64,000 nucleotides of DNA from Agreia sp. Leaf283 (lineage in GTDB: Bacteria; Actinomycetota; Actinomycetes; Actinomycetales; Microbacteriaceae): the NCBI RefSeq assembly GCF_001422485.1, contig NZ_LMNF01000002.1, positions 569,949-633,948 on the forward strand. Direction: 5' to 3'. How positions within the stretch are numbered: position 1 is the first letter of the stretch; every line of letters begins with the position of its first letter. The notes under the pieces were generated by a model. The model worked only from the letters and a program-made list of their open reading frames with translations, was not told where the DNA came from and did no database searches. This document shows, piece by piece, positions 38,291 to 48,152 of this stretch. A program made the position numbers and the translations under genes.

Positions 38291-38784
38291 GTCCACGAAG
38301 GGCAAGCTGAGATCGACCCGCCGACCCGAGCTCTGCAGCATGCGCTCCACGAGTTCGCGCACCTCGTTGTCGGACAGCACCACGTTCGACAACTCCGCAT
38401 CGACCCGCCGGCCCGAGCTCTGCAGCATGCGCTCCACGAGTTCGCGCACCTCGCTGACGGACAGCACCACGGTCGACAGTTCGGACACGCCGTTCCGGGC
38501 GACGAAGACCTTGTCGGGCGCGTTGATCCAGATCTCCTCGATGCCCGGATCGTCGAGCAAGGGCTGCAGCGCACCGAACCCCGTAAGCGAGGCCACGACC
38601 TCGCGAGCCGCGACCGCCTCGTCGGCCAACAACGGCGCGCTGCCGCCCAATGCTCGCTCCGAGTAACTGCGCACCTCGTCGTCGACGAACCGCCTCGCCA
38701 GCGTGTGTCGGAGGCCAGGTCGACGCCCTCGCGGCGCACCCGGTCGCGCACACGCTCGGTGATCACCTGCACGGCGTTCGTCAC
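38291..38784 (-). pseudogene. Truncated, frameshifted cpaF/tadA secretion ATPase fragment
   Basis: GTG 38784 opens MTNAVQVITERVRDRVRREG, the usual start of CpaF/TadA pilus-assembly ATPases. After about 27 codons the reading frame shifts, and the family sequence continues in another frame: LLADEAVAAREVVASL, GFGALQPLLDDPGIEEIWINA, VRELVERMLQSSGRRVD. The last stretch occurs twice because of an 87-bp tandem duplication. After SLPFVDA homology ends abruptly near 38291, before the Walker A and the catalytic domain. No other tad genes are present. The break probably marks the island edge. Confidence 0.75.
38312..38485. repeat. Two 87-bp tandem copies inside the cpaF fragment
   Basis: Units 38312-38398 and 38399-38485 share all but about eight bases. 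The period is 29 codons, so the duplication is in frame and repeats the EVRELVERMLQSSGRRVD segment. The differences cluster at one end of the unit, so the duplication is not recent. Confidence 0.85.
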
Positions 38785-38899
38785 GGTCGATACTCCTGTC
38801 GCTCACCCCCGACCGACATGGTGCCCTGAAACGCCGAAACCCCGTGGAAGTTATCCACAGGGCTCCGGCGATCAGGCGAACGAGCTACGACCGAGTGAA

Positions 38900-40189
38900 C
38901 TACTCGTACCGCAGCGACTCGATCGGATCCTGCCGCGCCGCTCGCAGCGCGGGGATCGTTCCGGCGAGGAACGCGATGCCCATCACCACGAGGATGATTA
39001 CCGCGATCGAGGCGGGGTCGAACGCGATGAGCGTGAGCCCAGGTAGTGCCGACAACAGTCCGTTCGCCAGCACACCGTTCAGCGCCGTTCCCGCGAGGAT
39101 CGCGCCGAGCGCTCCTATCGCGCTTCCGAGGAACCCGATGAACACAGCCTCGAGGCTGAACAGCCCGAACACCCGGCCGGCGCCCATGCCCATCGCCTTC
39201 ATGAGCCCGATCTCGCGGGTGCGCTCCTGCACGCTCATCAGAAGGGTGTTCACGATGCCGAAGCCGGCCGCGATCAGGGCGATCACGGCGAAGCCGTTCA
39301 GCACCAGCACGATGGCGTCGATGACCGTCTTGAACGACCCGATCTGGTCCTCCACGGTCGTGGCGTCGTATCCGAGCTCCTTCAGATCGCTCTTGATCGT
39401 CGACACCTGCTCATCCGAAGACGAGGGGTCGAAGCGCAGGCTCACCGAGGCATAGCTGTCTTTGCTCGACGAGCTGAGGCCCACCGACTGCGCGTCATAA
39501 AGCGCCGTCGTCAGCGCGTCGTTCGCGGTGAGGCTCGACGATCCGAGCAGACCCGCCTCGGCGACGCCCGTGACGGTGGCGTCGATGGTGCTCGACGCGC
39601 CCGTCTGGTCGGTGACGCCGAACGTCACCGTCTTGCCCACGGCATCCGCATCGCTCGAGAAGCCGAGCGGCTCGACGTACGATACGGGCAGCGCGACCTC
39701 GAAGGTGTCGCTGTCACCCGAGGGCTCCGAGCCCGCGGCCAGATCGAGGCTCATGCCCGACACGAAGCCGCCGATCGCCGCCTGATACTGCGTGCCCCCG
39801 TCGTACGCCACGTAGTTCGGCCGGGCCGTCAGCACCGGATCGACCGATTCGACACCGGGAACGGCGCGGATGTCGTCGAGCTCCGCCGCCGTGATGGCCT
39901 CCACCGTCGACCCCGGCCTTCCGGTCGCGCTCTCGACGTTGGTGGTATCGGGCTCGTACTTCGCCGGCCCCGTCGACGTGTCCTCCGCGGTCTTCGTGAC
40001 CGTCATCACGTCGTCTGAACCGATCGATGAGACCGTCGTGTCGATGTAGCGGTTGATTCCCGTTCCCACCCCGCTGGTCAGCGCCAGGGTGAAGGCGCCG
40101 ATGAAGATGGCCAGCACCGTGAGGGTCGTGCGCGTCTTGCTGCGGAACGTGTTGCCGATCGCCGAACGGATCAGATCGAGGCCGCTCAT
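38900..40189 (-). CDS. MacB/FtsX-like ABC transporter permease
   Basis: 429 residues: TM1 near 20-42, an extracellular MacB-like periplasmic-core domain to about 285, then three TM helices in the FtsX domain (VIALIAAGFGIVNTLLMSVQERTREIGLMKAMGMG is the characteristic region after TM2). Such permeases extract or export membrane-bound peptides or lipids rather than import solutes. Its start overlaps the partner ATPase stop by four bases. The operon faces a two-component system 190 bases away. Confidence 0.88.
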   Translation of the reverse strand: MSGLDLIRSAIGNTFRSKTRTTLTVLAIFIGAFTLALTSGVGTGINRYIDTTVSSIGSDDVMTVTKTAEDTSTGPAKYEPDTTNVESATGRPGSTVEAITAAELDDIRAVPGVESVDPVLTARPNYVAYDGGTQYQAAIGGFVSGMSLDLAAGSEPSGDSDTFEVALPVSYVEPLGFSSDADAVGKTVTFGVTDQTGASSTIDATVTGVAEAGLLGSSSLTANDALTTALYDAQSVGLSSSSKDSYASVSLRFDPSSSDEQVSTIKSDLKELGYDATTVEDQIGSFKTVIDAIVLVLNGFAVIALIAAGFGIVNTLLMSVQERTREIGLMKAMGMGAGRVFGLFSLEAVFIGFLGSAIGALGAILAGTALNGVLANGLLSALPGLTLIAFDPASIAVIILVVMGIAFLAGTIPALRAARQDPIESLRYE

Positions 40190-40881
40190 GCGCTCACTCC
40201 GTTGCGGTCGACGATGAGGCCGTCGCGGATGAAGACGCTGCGGTCGGTCTTCGCCGCCAGGTCCTCATCATGGGTCACCACGATGAGCGTGATACCCGTG
40301 CGCCGGTTGAGGTCGAAGAGAATGTCTTCGACCACCGCGCCCGTGGCCGTGTCGAGGTTGCCTGTGGGCTCGTCGGCGAAGATCACGCGGGGCTCGTTCA
40401 CCAGCGCGCGGGCGATGACCACGCGCTGCTTCTGGCCGCCCGAGAGGTCCGTTGCCTTGTTCTTCGCCTTGTCTGCGAGCTCGAGGCGTTCGAGCGCCTC
40501 CATTCCGCGCCGGCGCCTCTCGGAACCGCCGACCCCGGCGATGCGCAGCGGCAGCGTCACGTTGTCGAGCACCGAGGTGTTGGGGGTGAGAAAGAACTGC
40601 TGGAACACGAACCCGAACGTCTGGTTGCGTGTGCGGTTGAGGACTCGGCCGCCGAGGGCACCCGCGTCGCGTCCGCTCAGCTCGACAGCACCGGTCGACG
40701 GCTTGTCGAGCAGCGCGAGCAGGTGCATGAGCGTCGACTTGCCCGACCCGCTCTTGCCGACGATCGAGATGGACTCGCCCTCCTCGATGTCGAGCGACAC
40801 CCCCTTCAGGGCGTCGAAGCGGGCTGCGCCTCGACCATAGGACTTCTTGACGTCTCGCGCCGCGAGAACCGGAACCGGCAT
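40186..40881 (-). CDS. ABC transporter ATP-binding protein (LolD/MacB type)
   Basis: 231 residues. Walker A GKSGSGKST near 41, Q-loop FVFQQFFLTPNTSV, signature LSGGQKQRVVIARA near 142, Walker [13 protein letters not shown] and the H-loop THDED. It powers the downstream FtsX-like permease. Divergent from a histidine kinase gene: transporters of this type next to NarL-family sensor pairs are often controlled by them (inference from context). Confidence 0.92.
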   Translation of the reverse strand: MPVPVLAARDVKKSYGRGAARFDALKGVSLDIEEGESISIVGKSGSGKSTLMHLLALLDKPSTGAVELSGRDAGALGGRVLNRTRNQTFGFVFQQFFLTPNTSVLDNVTLPLRIAGVGGSERRRRGMEALERLELADKAKNKATDLSGGQKQRVVIARALVNEPRVIFADEPTGNLDTATGAVVEDILFDLNRRTGITLIVVTHDEDLAAKTDRSVFIRDGLIVDRNGVSA

Positions 40882-41069
40882 GAAATGCTCCTGAGCTGTC
40901 TGCTCGTGCGATGTGCACGATCACTCCAGACTGGCCGCGAACCGGATGCCGGTCGTCACCCCGGCACGGCATCTTCGGCTACCACGAACGTGGGACGCGC
41001 CAGGCGCGGGGTGCTGCGAGACTGGACGACAGCGAGCAGACGCACGGAAGCAGAGAAGGAGGCGCGCCC

Positions 41070-42353
41070 ATGAGATCGGGTTCTCGAGCGTTCCCCGTAC
41101 CCTTCGAGTCGCCCCTGCCCCCGCGCCTGCGCTGGATCCCCTCTGCGCTCGCGATCATCGTCGTCTGCATTCCCGTCGTCGTCGCATCCCGCAGCGCAAC
41201 GCCGCTCGCCGGCTCGACGACCGAGGTGCTGGCGACCTCCGCCGTGCTGGCGATCGTTCTGGTCGTCGCCCTCGTACTGCGCACGCGGTACCCCCGCAGC
41301 ACGGCGGCGGTCGCGATCGTGGCAGCGTGCGCGGCGGTGCTGCTGTCGAGCCTGGAGCTGATCGGCCCCGGTCCCGTGGTCGCCGCGATCCTCACGGTGA
41401 TGATCACCGTCTTCGGCGTCGGATCTCGCCAGGGACGTACCCCGGCCCTCATCGTGGCCGGTGGCGCATTCGTGGCGATCGGCAGCGTGCTGCTGCTCGC
41501 CCCTCCGCCCGAATCGCGCGGCATCGAATCGCTCGTGCTGCTCGTCGCTCTCATCGGTCTCGCCGCCACCGGGGGCGTGGCCCAGTACAACGGCCGCGCC
41601 TTCATCCAGGCCATCACCGAGCGGGCGCGACGAGCCGAGGAGACCCGCGAGTCCGAGGCCGAGAGGCGGGTGGCCGAGGAGCGGCTCGCCATCGCGCGCG
41701 ACCTGCACGACGTGATGGCCCACCAGATCGCCGTGATCAACCTGCACGCCGCGTCGGCCTCGCAGGCGCTGCGCACGCGACCGGATGACGCGGAACGCTC
41801 CCTCACCACCGTGCGCGAGGCGGCTCGCACCGTGCTCGGCGAAATAGGCAGCCTCCTCACCGTGCTCCGCTCGGCCGACAGCACGCACTCGGCGACGCTC
41901 GCGCCCACGCCCGGCCTCTCCCACCTCCCCCAGCTGATCGACGAGTTCTCGAAGGCCGGCCTCACCGTGGAGCAGAGGACGGTCGGCACACCGGTCGAGC
42001 TCGACTCCCTGCGCGACATCGTGGCCCACCGCGTTCTGCAGGAGGGTCTGACGAACGCGCACAAGCACGGCGGCGACGGCACCGCCCTCGTTCAGCTCGA
42101 CTACGGCACCGACGGCCTCGGCATCACGGTCACGAACGTGACGCGAACCCGACGCGACGACAGGATCGTCGTCGAGAGCGGGCACGGACTCGTCGGCGTG
42201 CGCGAGCGCGTGTCGTCTGTCGGCGGAAGCCTCGAGACGTCGTTCGGCCCGGGACCGGTGCACCGCTTCGTCGTGAATCTTCCGTTCGACGAACCCGCTC
42301 CGGGTGTGCGCGGCAGTGCGCACGCCTCCACCGACCCGAAGGGCCACGCATGA
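41070..42353 (+). CDS. NarL-family sensor histidine kinase
   Basis: 427 residues from ATG 41070, with GGAGG ahead. About six TM segments fill residues 25-175, with no large sensing domain, as in intramembrane-sensing kinases. The HisKA_3 dimerisation helix has RDLHDVMAHQIAVI near 210 (phospho-His213), and the HATPase domain shows EGLTNAHKHGGDG and SGHGLVGVRERVSSVGG. It overlaps the response-regulator start by four bases. Confidence 0.92.
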   Translation: MRSGSRAFPVPFESPLPPRLRWIPSALAIIVVCIPVVVASRSATPLAGSTTEVLATSAVLAIVLVVALVLRTRYPRSTAAVAIVAACAAVLLSSLELIGPGPVVAAILTVMITVFGVGSRQGRTPALIVAGGAFVAIGSVLLLAPPPESRGIESLVLLVALIGLAATGGVAQYNGRAFIQAITERARRAEETRESEAERRVAEERLAIARDLHDVMAHQIAVINLHAASASQALRTRPDDAERSLTTVREAARTVLGEIGSLLTVLRSADSTHSATLAPTPGLSHLPQLIDEFSKAGLTVEQRTVGTPVELDSLRDIVAHRVLQEGLTNAHKHGGDGTALVQLDYGTDGLGITVTNVTRTRRDDRIVVESGHGLVGVRERVSSVGGSLETSFGPGPVHRFVVNLPFDEPAPGVRGSAHASTDPKGHA

Positions 42354-43018
42354 TCTCCGTCGTACTCGCCGACGACCAGGCCCTGATCCGCACCGCCGTC
42401 AGCGAACTCGTCTCCCACGAAGAGGGCTTCACGGTCGTGGGAGAGGCGTCGAATGGTCGTGAGGCCGTGGATGTCGTTCGCGCGACCCGCCCCGACATCG
42501 TGCTCATGGACATCCGGATGCCCGTGATGGACGGGCTGCAGGCGACCGAGGCGATCTGCGCCGACCCCCTGCTCGCCGGCACCCGCATCGTGATCCTCAC
42601 CACCTTCGAAGACGACGAATACGTGCTGCGCGCGCTGCAGGCCGGCGCGAGCGGGTTCCTCGGCAAGGGCACCGAGGCCGACGCGCTGATGTCGGCGATC
42701 CGCACCGTGCATGACGGCGAAGCGCTGCTCTCGCCCAAGGCCACGCGCGCGCTGATCGATCGGTACCTGTCTCCCTCCGAGCCCGCGGCACGGCCCGTGC
42801 CCGACGAGCTCGCCCTGCTGACCGAGCGCGAGCGGGAGATTTTGCTGCTCGTGGGCAGCGGCCTCTCGAACGGCGAGATCGCGGCCGGTCTCGTGATCTC
42901 TCCGCAGACCGCGAAGACGCACGTGAACCGCATGATGTCGAAGCTCGGTGCGCACGACAGGGCGCAGCTCGTGATCATCGCCTACGAGTCCGGCCTGCTC
43001 GTGCCCGGGAGAGCATGA
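42350..43018 (+). CDS. NarL/LuxR-family response regulator
   Basis: 222 residues. Receiver domain with ADDQ at the N-terminus, the phosphorylation-site segment IVLMDIRMPVMDGLQ near residue 54 and the conserved Lys in FLGKG. The C-terminal LuxR-type HTH is LTEREREILLLVGSGLSNGE, with SPQTAKTHVNRMMSKL as recognition helix. Likely target: the adjacent ABC exporter operon. Confidence 0.93.
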   Translation: MISVVLADDQALIRTAVSELVSHEEGFTVVGEASNGREAVDVVRATRPDIVLMDIRMPVMDGLQATEAICADPLLAGTRIVILTTFEDDEYVLRALQAGASGFLGKGTEADALMSAIRTVHDGEALLSPKATRALIDRYLSPSEPAARPVPDELALLTEREREILLLVGSGLSNGEIAAGLVISPQTAKTHVNRMMSKLGAHDRAQLVIIAYESGLLVPGRA

Positions 43019-43051
43019 TCGAGCGCGTCGCCGGTACACTGTTTGTGTTCT

Positions 43052-43133
43052 GCGGGAGTGGTGGAATTGGTAGACACGCAGGATTTAGGTTCCTGTGCTT
43101 TCGAGCGTGAGGGTTCAAGTCCCTTCTCCCGCA
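43052..43133 (+). tRNA. tRNA-Leu (anticodon UAG)
   Basis: Acceptor stem GCGGGAG pairs with CTCCCGC; the anticodon arm CAGGA-TTTAGGT-TCCTG gives anticodon TAG, reading CUA leucine codons. A long variable arm (class II) and T-arm GAGGG-TTCAAGT-CCCTT (one G-T pair) follow. The CCA end is not encoded. A TACACT hexamer about 12 bases upstream could be the -10 element. Confidence 0.96.
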
Positions 43134-43236
43134 CTCCATGTCCTGTGTGTGCCGCGGGGGTACTCTTGATGCACACATACCCCTTGTCCGCCGCCGACCG
43201 GCCTAGACCTGACCCGCCGACGACTGGAGCCTCCAC

Positions 43237-43959
43237 TTGACACACGCCGCACTCATTCCCTGGCTCGACCCGGAGACGCTCATCCAGAGCTTCGGGCCGT
43301 TCGCGCTCATCGGCGTGTGCCTGATCATCTTCGCCGAGACGGGCCTCCTCATCGGCTTCCTCTTTCCCGGCGACACCCTGCTGATCATCACCGGCGTTCT
43401 CGCCTTCAGCCCGGGTATCGGAGTCGACATCTGGTGGGTGTGTCTGGCCATCGGCTTCGCGGCCTTCGCGGGCGGTGAGGTGGGCTATCTCATAGGCCAC
43501 AAGTTCGGGCCGAAGATCTTCGAACGCAAAGAATCCGGGCTGTTCAGCATCAAGAACGTCGAGAGAACGAACGCCTTCTTCACGAAGTACGGCGCCTTCG
43601 CGGTCATCCTCGCCCGCTTCGTTCCCATCGTTCGCACGTTCGCCCCCATCGCGGCCGGCATCGGGCACATGAACTACCGCAAGTACTCGCTCTACAACCT
43701 CATCGGCGCACTCGTCTGGGGTGCCGGCGTCACGTTCGCCGGCTACCTGATCGGCAACATCCCCCCTGTCAGGGACTTCGTCACCAGCTACATCGACATC
43801 ATCCTGCTCGCCGCAGTCGCGGCGACGCTCATCCCCACGATCTGGCACTACGTGCAGTCGACGATGAAGGCTCGAAAGGCCAACGCTGCGGAGGCTGCCC
43901 AGCCCCACGCAGACCTGGCGCTCGATCCCGACGTCTTCGACCACAAGCCCGAGGCCTAG
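43237..43959 (+). CDS. DedA-family membrane protein
   Basis: 240 residues from a TTG start. Signature motifs: ETGLLIGFLFPGDTLLI near 31 and ARFVPIVRTFAPIAAGIGHM near 128, the conserved Arg-containing reentrant region. About five TM segments and a charged C-terminal tail. DedA proteins are linked to membrane-potential upkeep and lipid (undecaprenyl phosphate) transport. It lies 18 bases before aspS and may be co-transcribed with it. Confidence 0.88.
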   Translation: MTHAALIPWLDPETLIQSFGPFALIGVCLIIFAETGLLIGFLFPGDTLLIITGVLAFSPGIGVDIWWVCLAIGFAAFAGGEVGYLIGHKFGPKIFERKESGLFSIKNVERTNAFFTKYGAFAVILARFVPIVRTFAPIAAGIGHMNYRKYSLYNLIGALVWGAGVTFAGYLIGNIPPVRDFVTSYIDIILLAAVAATLIPTIWHYVQSTMKARKANAAEAAQPHADLALDPDVFDHKPEA

Positions 43960-43977
43960 AAAGCACCACACCACCCT

Positions 43978-45750
43978 ATGTACAGAACCAACTACGCGTC
44001 CTCGCTCACCCGCCAGGACGTGGGACTCGACGTCATGCTCTCCGGCTGGGTCGCCCGCATCCGCGACCACGGCGGCGTCGCCTTCATCGATCTGCGCGAC
44101 TCCTCCGGAATCGCCCAGGTCACCTTCCGCGACGAGCTCGTGGACACGGCGGAGAGCCTGCGCGTCGAGTCCGTCGTCACCGTGAAGGGGATCGTTCGCG
44201 AACGTCCCGCCGGCAACGTCAACTCGGCCATCGCATCCGGAGAGGTGGAGATTCAGGCCACGAGCCTCGAGGTGCTCGCCGCCAGCGACGTGCTGCCCTT
44301 CCAGCTCGACGACGAACCGGGCGAGGAGACTCGCCTGGCCTACCGGTACCTCGACCTTCGTCGTGAGGAGGCCGCGTACCCCCTCAAGCTCCGGTCCAAG
44401 GTCTCGGCGGCCGTGCGCTCCGTGCTCGTCGATGAGGACTTCGTCGAGGTCGAGACGCCCACGCTCACCCACTCGACGCCCGAGGGCGCCCGAGACTTCC
44501 TCGTTCCCGCCCGCCTGAAGCCGGGCACCTTCTATGCGCTCCCGCAGAGCCCGCAGCTGTTCAAGCAGCTGCTCATGGTCGGCGGGTTCGAGAAGTACTT
44601 CCAGATCGCCCGTTGCTACCGCGACGAAGACTTCAGAGCCGACCGGCAGCCCGAGTTCACCCAGCTCGACGTGGAGATGAGTTTCGTCGATCAGGACGAG
44701 GTCATCGCGCTCGCCGAGAAGGTGCTGCGGGCCATGTGGCGCACGATCGATGTCGAGCTCCCCACTCCCCTGCCGCGCATGACCTATGCCGAGGCGATGC
44801 GTCGCTTCGGCTCCGACAAGCCCGACCTGCGATTCGGTCTCGAACTCGTCGAGTTCACCGACTACTTCGCCGGCAGCGACTTCGCCATCTTCCAGGCTCC
44901 CTACGTGGGCGCCGTCGTGATGCCCGGTGGCGCAGGCCAGGCTCGTCGCGCCCTCGACGCGTGGCAGGAATGGGCGAAGCAGCGCGGCGCCAAGGGCCTC
45001 GCCTACGTTCTCGTCGGCGAAGACGGAGAGCTCCGCGGCCCGGTCGCGAAGAACCTGTCAGAAGAGGAGCGCGCCGGCCTCGTCGCGCACGCCGGGGCTC
45101 AGCCGGGCGACTGCATCTTCTTCGCCGCGGGCGCCGTGAAGTCGTCCCGCGCCCTCCTCGGCGCACTCCGCGGCGAGATCGCTGCGCGCCAGGGCCTCAT
45201 CGACCCGGACGCCTGGGCCTTCACCTGGGTGGTCGATGCCCCGCTCTTCGAGCCCGCGGGCGACGCGGTCGCGAGCGGAGACGTGGCCGTCGGCGGCGGC
45301 GCATGGACCGCAGTGCACCATGCGTTCACCTCCCCCAAGCCCGAGTTCATCGACACCTTCGACTCCGACCCCGAATCGGCCCTGTCGTACGCCTACGACA
45401 TCGTCTGCAACGGCAACGAGATCGGCGGCGGAAGCATCCGGATCCACACCCGTGAGCTGCAGGAGCGCGTCTTCAAGATCATGGGCATCAGCCAGGAGGA
45501 GGCGCAGGAGAAGTTCGGCTTCCTGCTGCAGGCCTTCGCGTTCGGCGCGCCGCCGCACGGCGGATTCGCCATGGGCTTCGACCGCGTCGTGTCGCTGCTG
45601 GCGGCCACGGACTCGATCCGCGACGTGATCGCGTTCCCCAAGTCCGGCGGCGGCAACGACCCGCTCACCGGCGCTCCGGCAGAGCTCGAGGCCGTGCAGC
45701 AGGTCGAGCTGTATCGCACCCTCGGCGTTCAGGCGCTGCCCCAGAAGTAG
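43978..45750 (+). CDS. aspS: Aspartate-tRNA ligase
   Basis: 590 residues: N-terminal OB-fold anticodon-binding domain ([20 protein letters not shown]), class II motif 2 [18 protein letters not shown], the bacterial-type insertion (GAD) domain in the middle, and motif 3 [14 protein letters not shown] near the C-terminus. Whether it also charges tRNA-Asn cannot be decided here, since the status of gatCAB is outside the window. Confidence 0.96.
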   Translation: MYRTNYASSLTRQDVGLDVMLSGWVARIRDHGGVAFIDLRDSSGIAQVTFRDELVDTAESLRVESVVTVKGIVRERPAGNVNSAIASGEVEIQATSLEVLAASDVLPFQLDDEPGEETRLAYRYLDLRREEAAYPLKLRSKVSAAVRSVLVDEDFVEVETPTLTHSTPEGARDFLVPARLKPGTFYALPQSPQLFKQLLMVGGFEKYFQIARCYRDEDFRADRQPEFTQLDVEMSFVDQDEVIALAEKVLRAMWRTIDVELPTPLPRMTYAEAMRRFGSDKPDLRFGLELVEFTDYFAGSDFAIFQAPYVGAVVMPGGAGQARRALDAWQEWAKQRGAKGLAYVLVGEDGELRGPVAKNLSEEERAGLVAHAGAQPGDCIFFAAGAVKSSRALLGALRGEIAARQGLIDPDAWAFTWVVDAPLFEPAGDAVASGDVAVGGGAWTAVHHAFTSPKPEFIDTFDSDPESALSYAYDIVCNGNEIGGGSIRIHTRELQERVFKIMGISQEEAQEKFGFLLQAFAFGAPPHGGFAMGFDRVVSLLAATDSIRDVIAFPKSGGGNDPLTGAPAELEAVQQVELYRTLGVQALPQK

Positions 45751-45800
45751 TCCTCGGAAGCAGCCCTCAGAGGCAGCCCTCGTCACGAGGACGCCTGCGC

Positions 45801-46736
45801 CTACGGGTGCAGGTGCTCCTCGTGCCGGGCGTGCTCCGCCGGCTCGAGCTGGAACGTCGAGTGCTCGACGTCGAAGTGAGACGACAGGCACGACGACAGC
45901 TCGTCGAGCAGGCGGCCCGATCCCCCCGCCTCGAAGACCTGCTGGTCGACCACGACGTGAGCCGAGAAGATGTTCTTGCCCGTGGTCACCGCCCAGACGT
46001 GAACGTCGTGCACGTCGACCACGCCCTCGGCCTCGAGAATATGGTTGCGGATCTGCGCCACGTCGGTGTCGACCGGCGTCTGCTGCAGCAGAACCCGGAT
46101 GACGTCGCTCAGCAGCGAGACGGCCCGCGGAATGATCATGGCCGCGATCACGAGCGATGCGATGGCGTCGGCGGGGGCGAAGCCCGTGGTCAGGATCACG
46201 ATCGACGCGACGATGACCGTGACCGATCCGAGCAGGTCTCCGAAGACCTCGAGGTACGCGCCGCGCATGTTCAGCGACGTGGCCGCTCCGCCGCGCAGCA
46301 GCATCAGGGCTCCGAAGTTGGCGACGAGGCCGATCACCGCGACGACGAGCAGCGGCAGGGGCGGGATGTCCACCTCCTGCGGAGACATCAGGCGGGAGAT
46401 GCCCTCGACGGCGACGAAGACCGCCACGCCGATCAGCAGCAGCCCGTTGAACAGGGCGGCGAAGACCTCGACCCGCTGAAAGCCGAAGCTGTGCTTCTCG
46501 GTGGCCGGTCGCGCTGAGATGACGGTCGCCACAAGCGCCACGATCAGTCCGATCAGATCGGATGCCATGTGCCCCGCGTCGGCGAACAGGGCGAGCGACC
46601 CCGTCGCAAGGGCTCCGACGACCTCGACGAGCAGCACGGTCGCGACGATCGCGATGGCCCAACCGAGCCGTGTGCGGTTCGTCGTCGCCGAAGCATGATT
46701 GTGCGATCCGTGCGAGTGCGCGTCTGTCTGAGCCAT
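45801..46736 (-). CDS. Cation diffusion facilitator (zinc/cobalt-type efflux)
   Basis: 311 residues with a His-rich N-terminus (DAHSHGSHNHAS), six TM segments, and the metal-site motif FADAGHMASDL in TM2 with a paired site in TM5 (APADAIASLVIA). The cytoplasmic C-terminal domain contains VHDVHVWAVTTGKNIFSAHV. It exports divalent metals such as Zn2+ against protons. It is last in the murI-rph-rdgB run, with 48 bases before it, so it may be a separate unit. Confidence 0.92.
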   Translation of the reverse strand: MAQTDAHSHGSHNHASATTNRTRLGWAIAIVATVLLVEVVGALATGSLALFADAGHMASDLIGLIVALVATVISARPATEKHSFGFQRVEVFAALFNGLLLIGVAVFVAVEGISRLMSPQEVDIPPLPLLVVAVIGLVANFGALMLLRGGAATSLNMRGAYLEVFGDLLGSVTVIVASIVILTTGFAPADAIASLVIAAMIIPRAVSLLSDVIRVLLQQTPVDTDVAQIRNHILEAEGVVDVHDVHVWAVTTGKNIFSAHVVVDQQVFEAGGSGRLLDELSSCLSSHFDVEHSTFQLEPAEHARHEEHLHP

Positions 46737-46784
46737 TGTTCCTCCAGCGTAGGCACCCGTGGCGCGATACGCCTAGCGCCGCCG

Positions 46785-47399
46785 CTAGTTAGGAATGACG
46801 CTCATTCTCAACACGGGAACCAGCTCACGGAAGGCCCGGCTCCTGTGGCTGTCGGCGTTCTTCTGCTCGGCCGTCAGCTCTGCTGCCGAGACCTCCGACC
46901 CCTCGGGCATGAACACGGGGTCGTAACCGAAACCGTTCTCGCCGCGCGGCGCATCCAGAATTCTGCCGCGCCATTCGCCCACCGCGAGATGCTCGCTCGC
47001 CGGGCGACCCGACTGCTCGGGCACGACCACGGCGATGGTGCACGCGTACCAGCCCGTGCGGTGCGGATCGCGGATGTCGGCGAGCTGGTCGAGCAGCAGG
47101 TCGAGGTTCGCCTGGGCACCGCGGCCGTGGCCGGCCCAGCGCGCGGAGAAGATTCCGGGGGCGCCGCCCAACACGTCGACGCAGACGCCCGAGTCGTCTG
47201 CGAGGGCGGGCAGACCGGTGTGGGCCGCTGCGGCACGCGCCTTGAGCAGGGCGTTGTCGGCGAACGACACACCGTCCTCAACGGGCTCGGGTCCGTCGTA
47301 GGCGACGATCTCGAGTTCGGGGATCTCGGCCGCCAGGATCTTCTGGAATTCCTCGACCTTGTGCGCGTTGTGCGTCGCCAGAACGACCCGGATGCTCAT
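46785..47399 (-). CDS. rdgB: XTP/dITP diphosphatase (RdgB/HAM1)
   Basis: 204 residues. Hydrolyses non-canonical purine triphosphates (ITP, XTP) to keep them out of DNA and RNA. Motifs: [12 protein letters not shown] at the N-terminus, [22 protein letters not shown] with catalytic Asp, and [15 protein letters not shown]. The start overlaps the rph stop by four bases, a common gene pairing. Confidence 0.95.
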   Translation of the reverse strand: MSIRVVLATHNAHKVEEFQKILAAEIPELEIVAYDGPEPVEDGVSFADNALLKARAAAAHTGLPALADDSGVCVDVLGGAPGIFSARWAGHGRGAQANLDLLLDQLADIRDPHRTGWYACTIAVVVPEQSGRPASEHLAVGEWRGRILDAPRGENGFGYDPVFMPEGSEVSAAELTAEQKNADSHRSRAFRELVPVLRMSVIPN

Positions 47400-48136
47400 T
47401 CGCCCGACCCGAGGACCGTCGCCTGGATCTGGGCCAGCTCCGCCGTGCCCGCAAGGGCGAGGTCGAGCAGGGCGTCGAGCTCGGAGCGGTCGAACGGAGC
47501 GCCCTCTGCCGTGCCCTGGACCTCGACGAACAGCCCACGACCGGTGACGACCACGTTCATGTCGGTCTCGGCGCGCACGTCTTCGATATAGGCGAGGTCG
47601 AGCATGGGGGCGCCGTCGATGATGCCCACCGAGACCGCCGACAGGCTGTCAATCAGGGGCTGCGACTTCTGGCCGATGAACTTCTTGGTGCGCGCCCACT
47701 CGATGGCGTCGGCCAGGGCGACGTAGGCGCCCGTGATCGCTGCCGTGCGCGTGCCGCCGTCGGCCTGCAGCACGTCGCAGTCGATCACGATCGTGTTCTC
47801 GCCCAGAGCCTTCATGTCGACGACCGCACGCAGGCTGCGGCCGATCAGTCGCGAGATCTCGTGCGTGCGTCCGCCGATCTTGCCCTTGACGGCCTCGCGG
47901 TCCATGCGGTCGTTCGTGGAGCGGGGAAGCATCGAGTACTCGGCCGTGACCCAGCCCTGGCCCTTGCCCTGCTTCCAACGGGGAACGCCGTTGGTGAACG
48001 AGGCGGTGCAGAGCACCCGGGTCTTTCCGAAGGAGATCAGCGCCGAGCCCTCGGCCTGGTCGCTCCATCCGCGCTCGATCGTGATGGGGCGCAACTGCTG
48101 TGGGGTGCGGCCGTCTTTGCGGGTGTCGTTCGACAT
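47396..48136 (-). CDS. rph: Ribonuclease PH
   Basis: 246 residues. Phosphorolytic 3' exonuclease that trims tRNA precursors. Motifs: [39 protein letters not shown] and [20 protein letters not shown]. It lies 16 bases after murI and overlaps rdgB. Confidence 0.96.
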   Translation of the reverse strand: MSNDTRKDGRTPQQLRPITIERGWSDQAEGSALISFGKTRVLCTASFTNGVPRWKQGKGQGWVTAEYSMLPRSTNDRMDREAVKGKIGGRTHEISRLIGRSLRAVVDMKALGENTIVIDCDVLQADGGTRTAAITGAYVALADAIEWARTKKFIGQKSQPLIDSLSAVSVGIIDGAPMLDLAYIEDVRAETDMNVVVTGRGLFVEVQGTAEGAPFDRSELDALLDLALAGTAELAQIQATVLGSGE

Positions 48137-48152
48137 GGGTTCTCCTGGTGGT

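Noticed and set aside
38312-38485. CRISPR array
   Set aside because: Only two contiguous 87-bp units with no spacers, inside a protein-coding remnant.
38851-38859. DnaA box TTATCCACA
   Set aside because: A single perfect match without a cluster of boxes, dnaA or dnaN; it lies in a small palindrome ahead of the cpaF remnant.
45750-45792. Terminator between aspS and the CDF gene
   Set aside because: The GTCCTCG/CGAGGAC arms are only seven bases long with a 29-base loop; not convincing.
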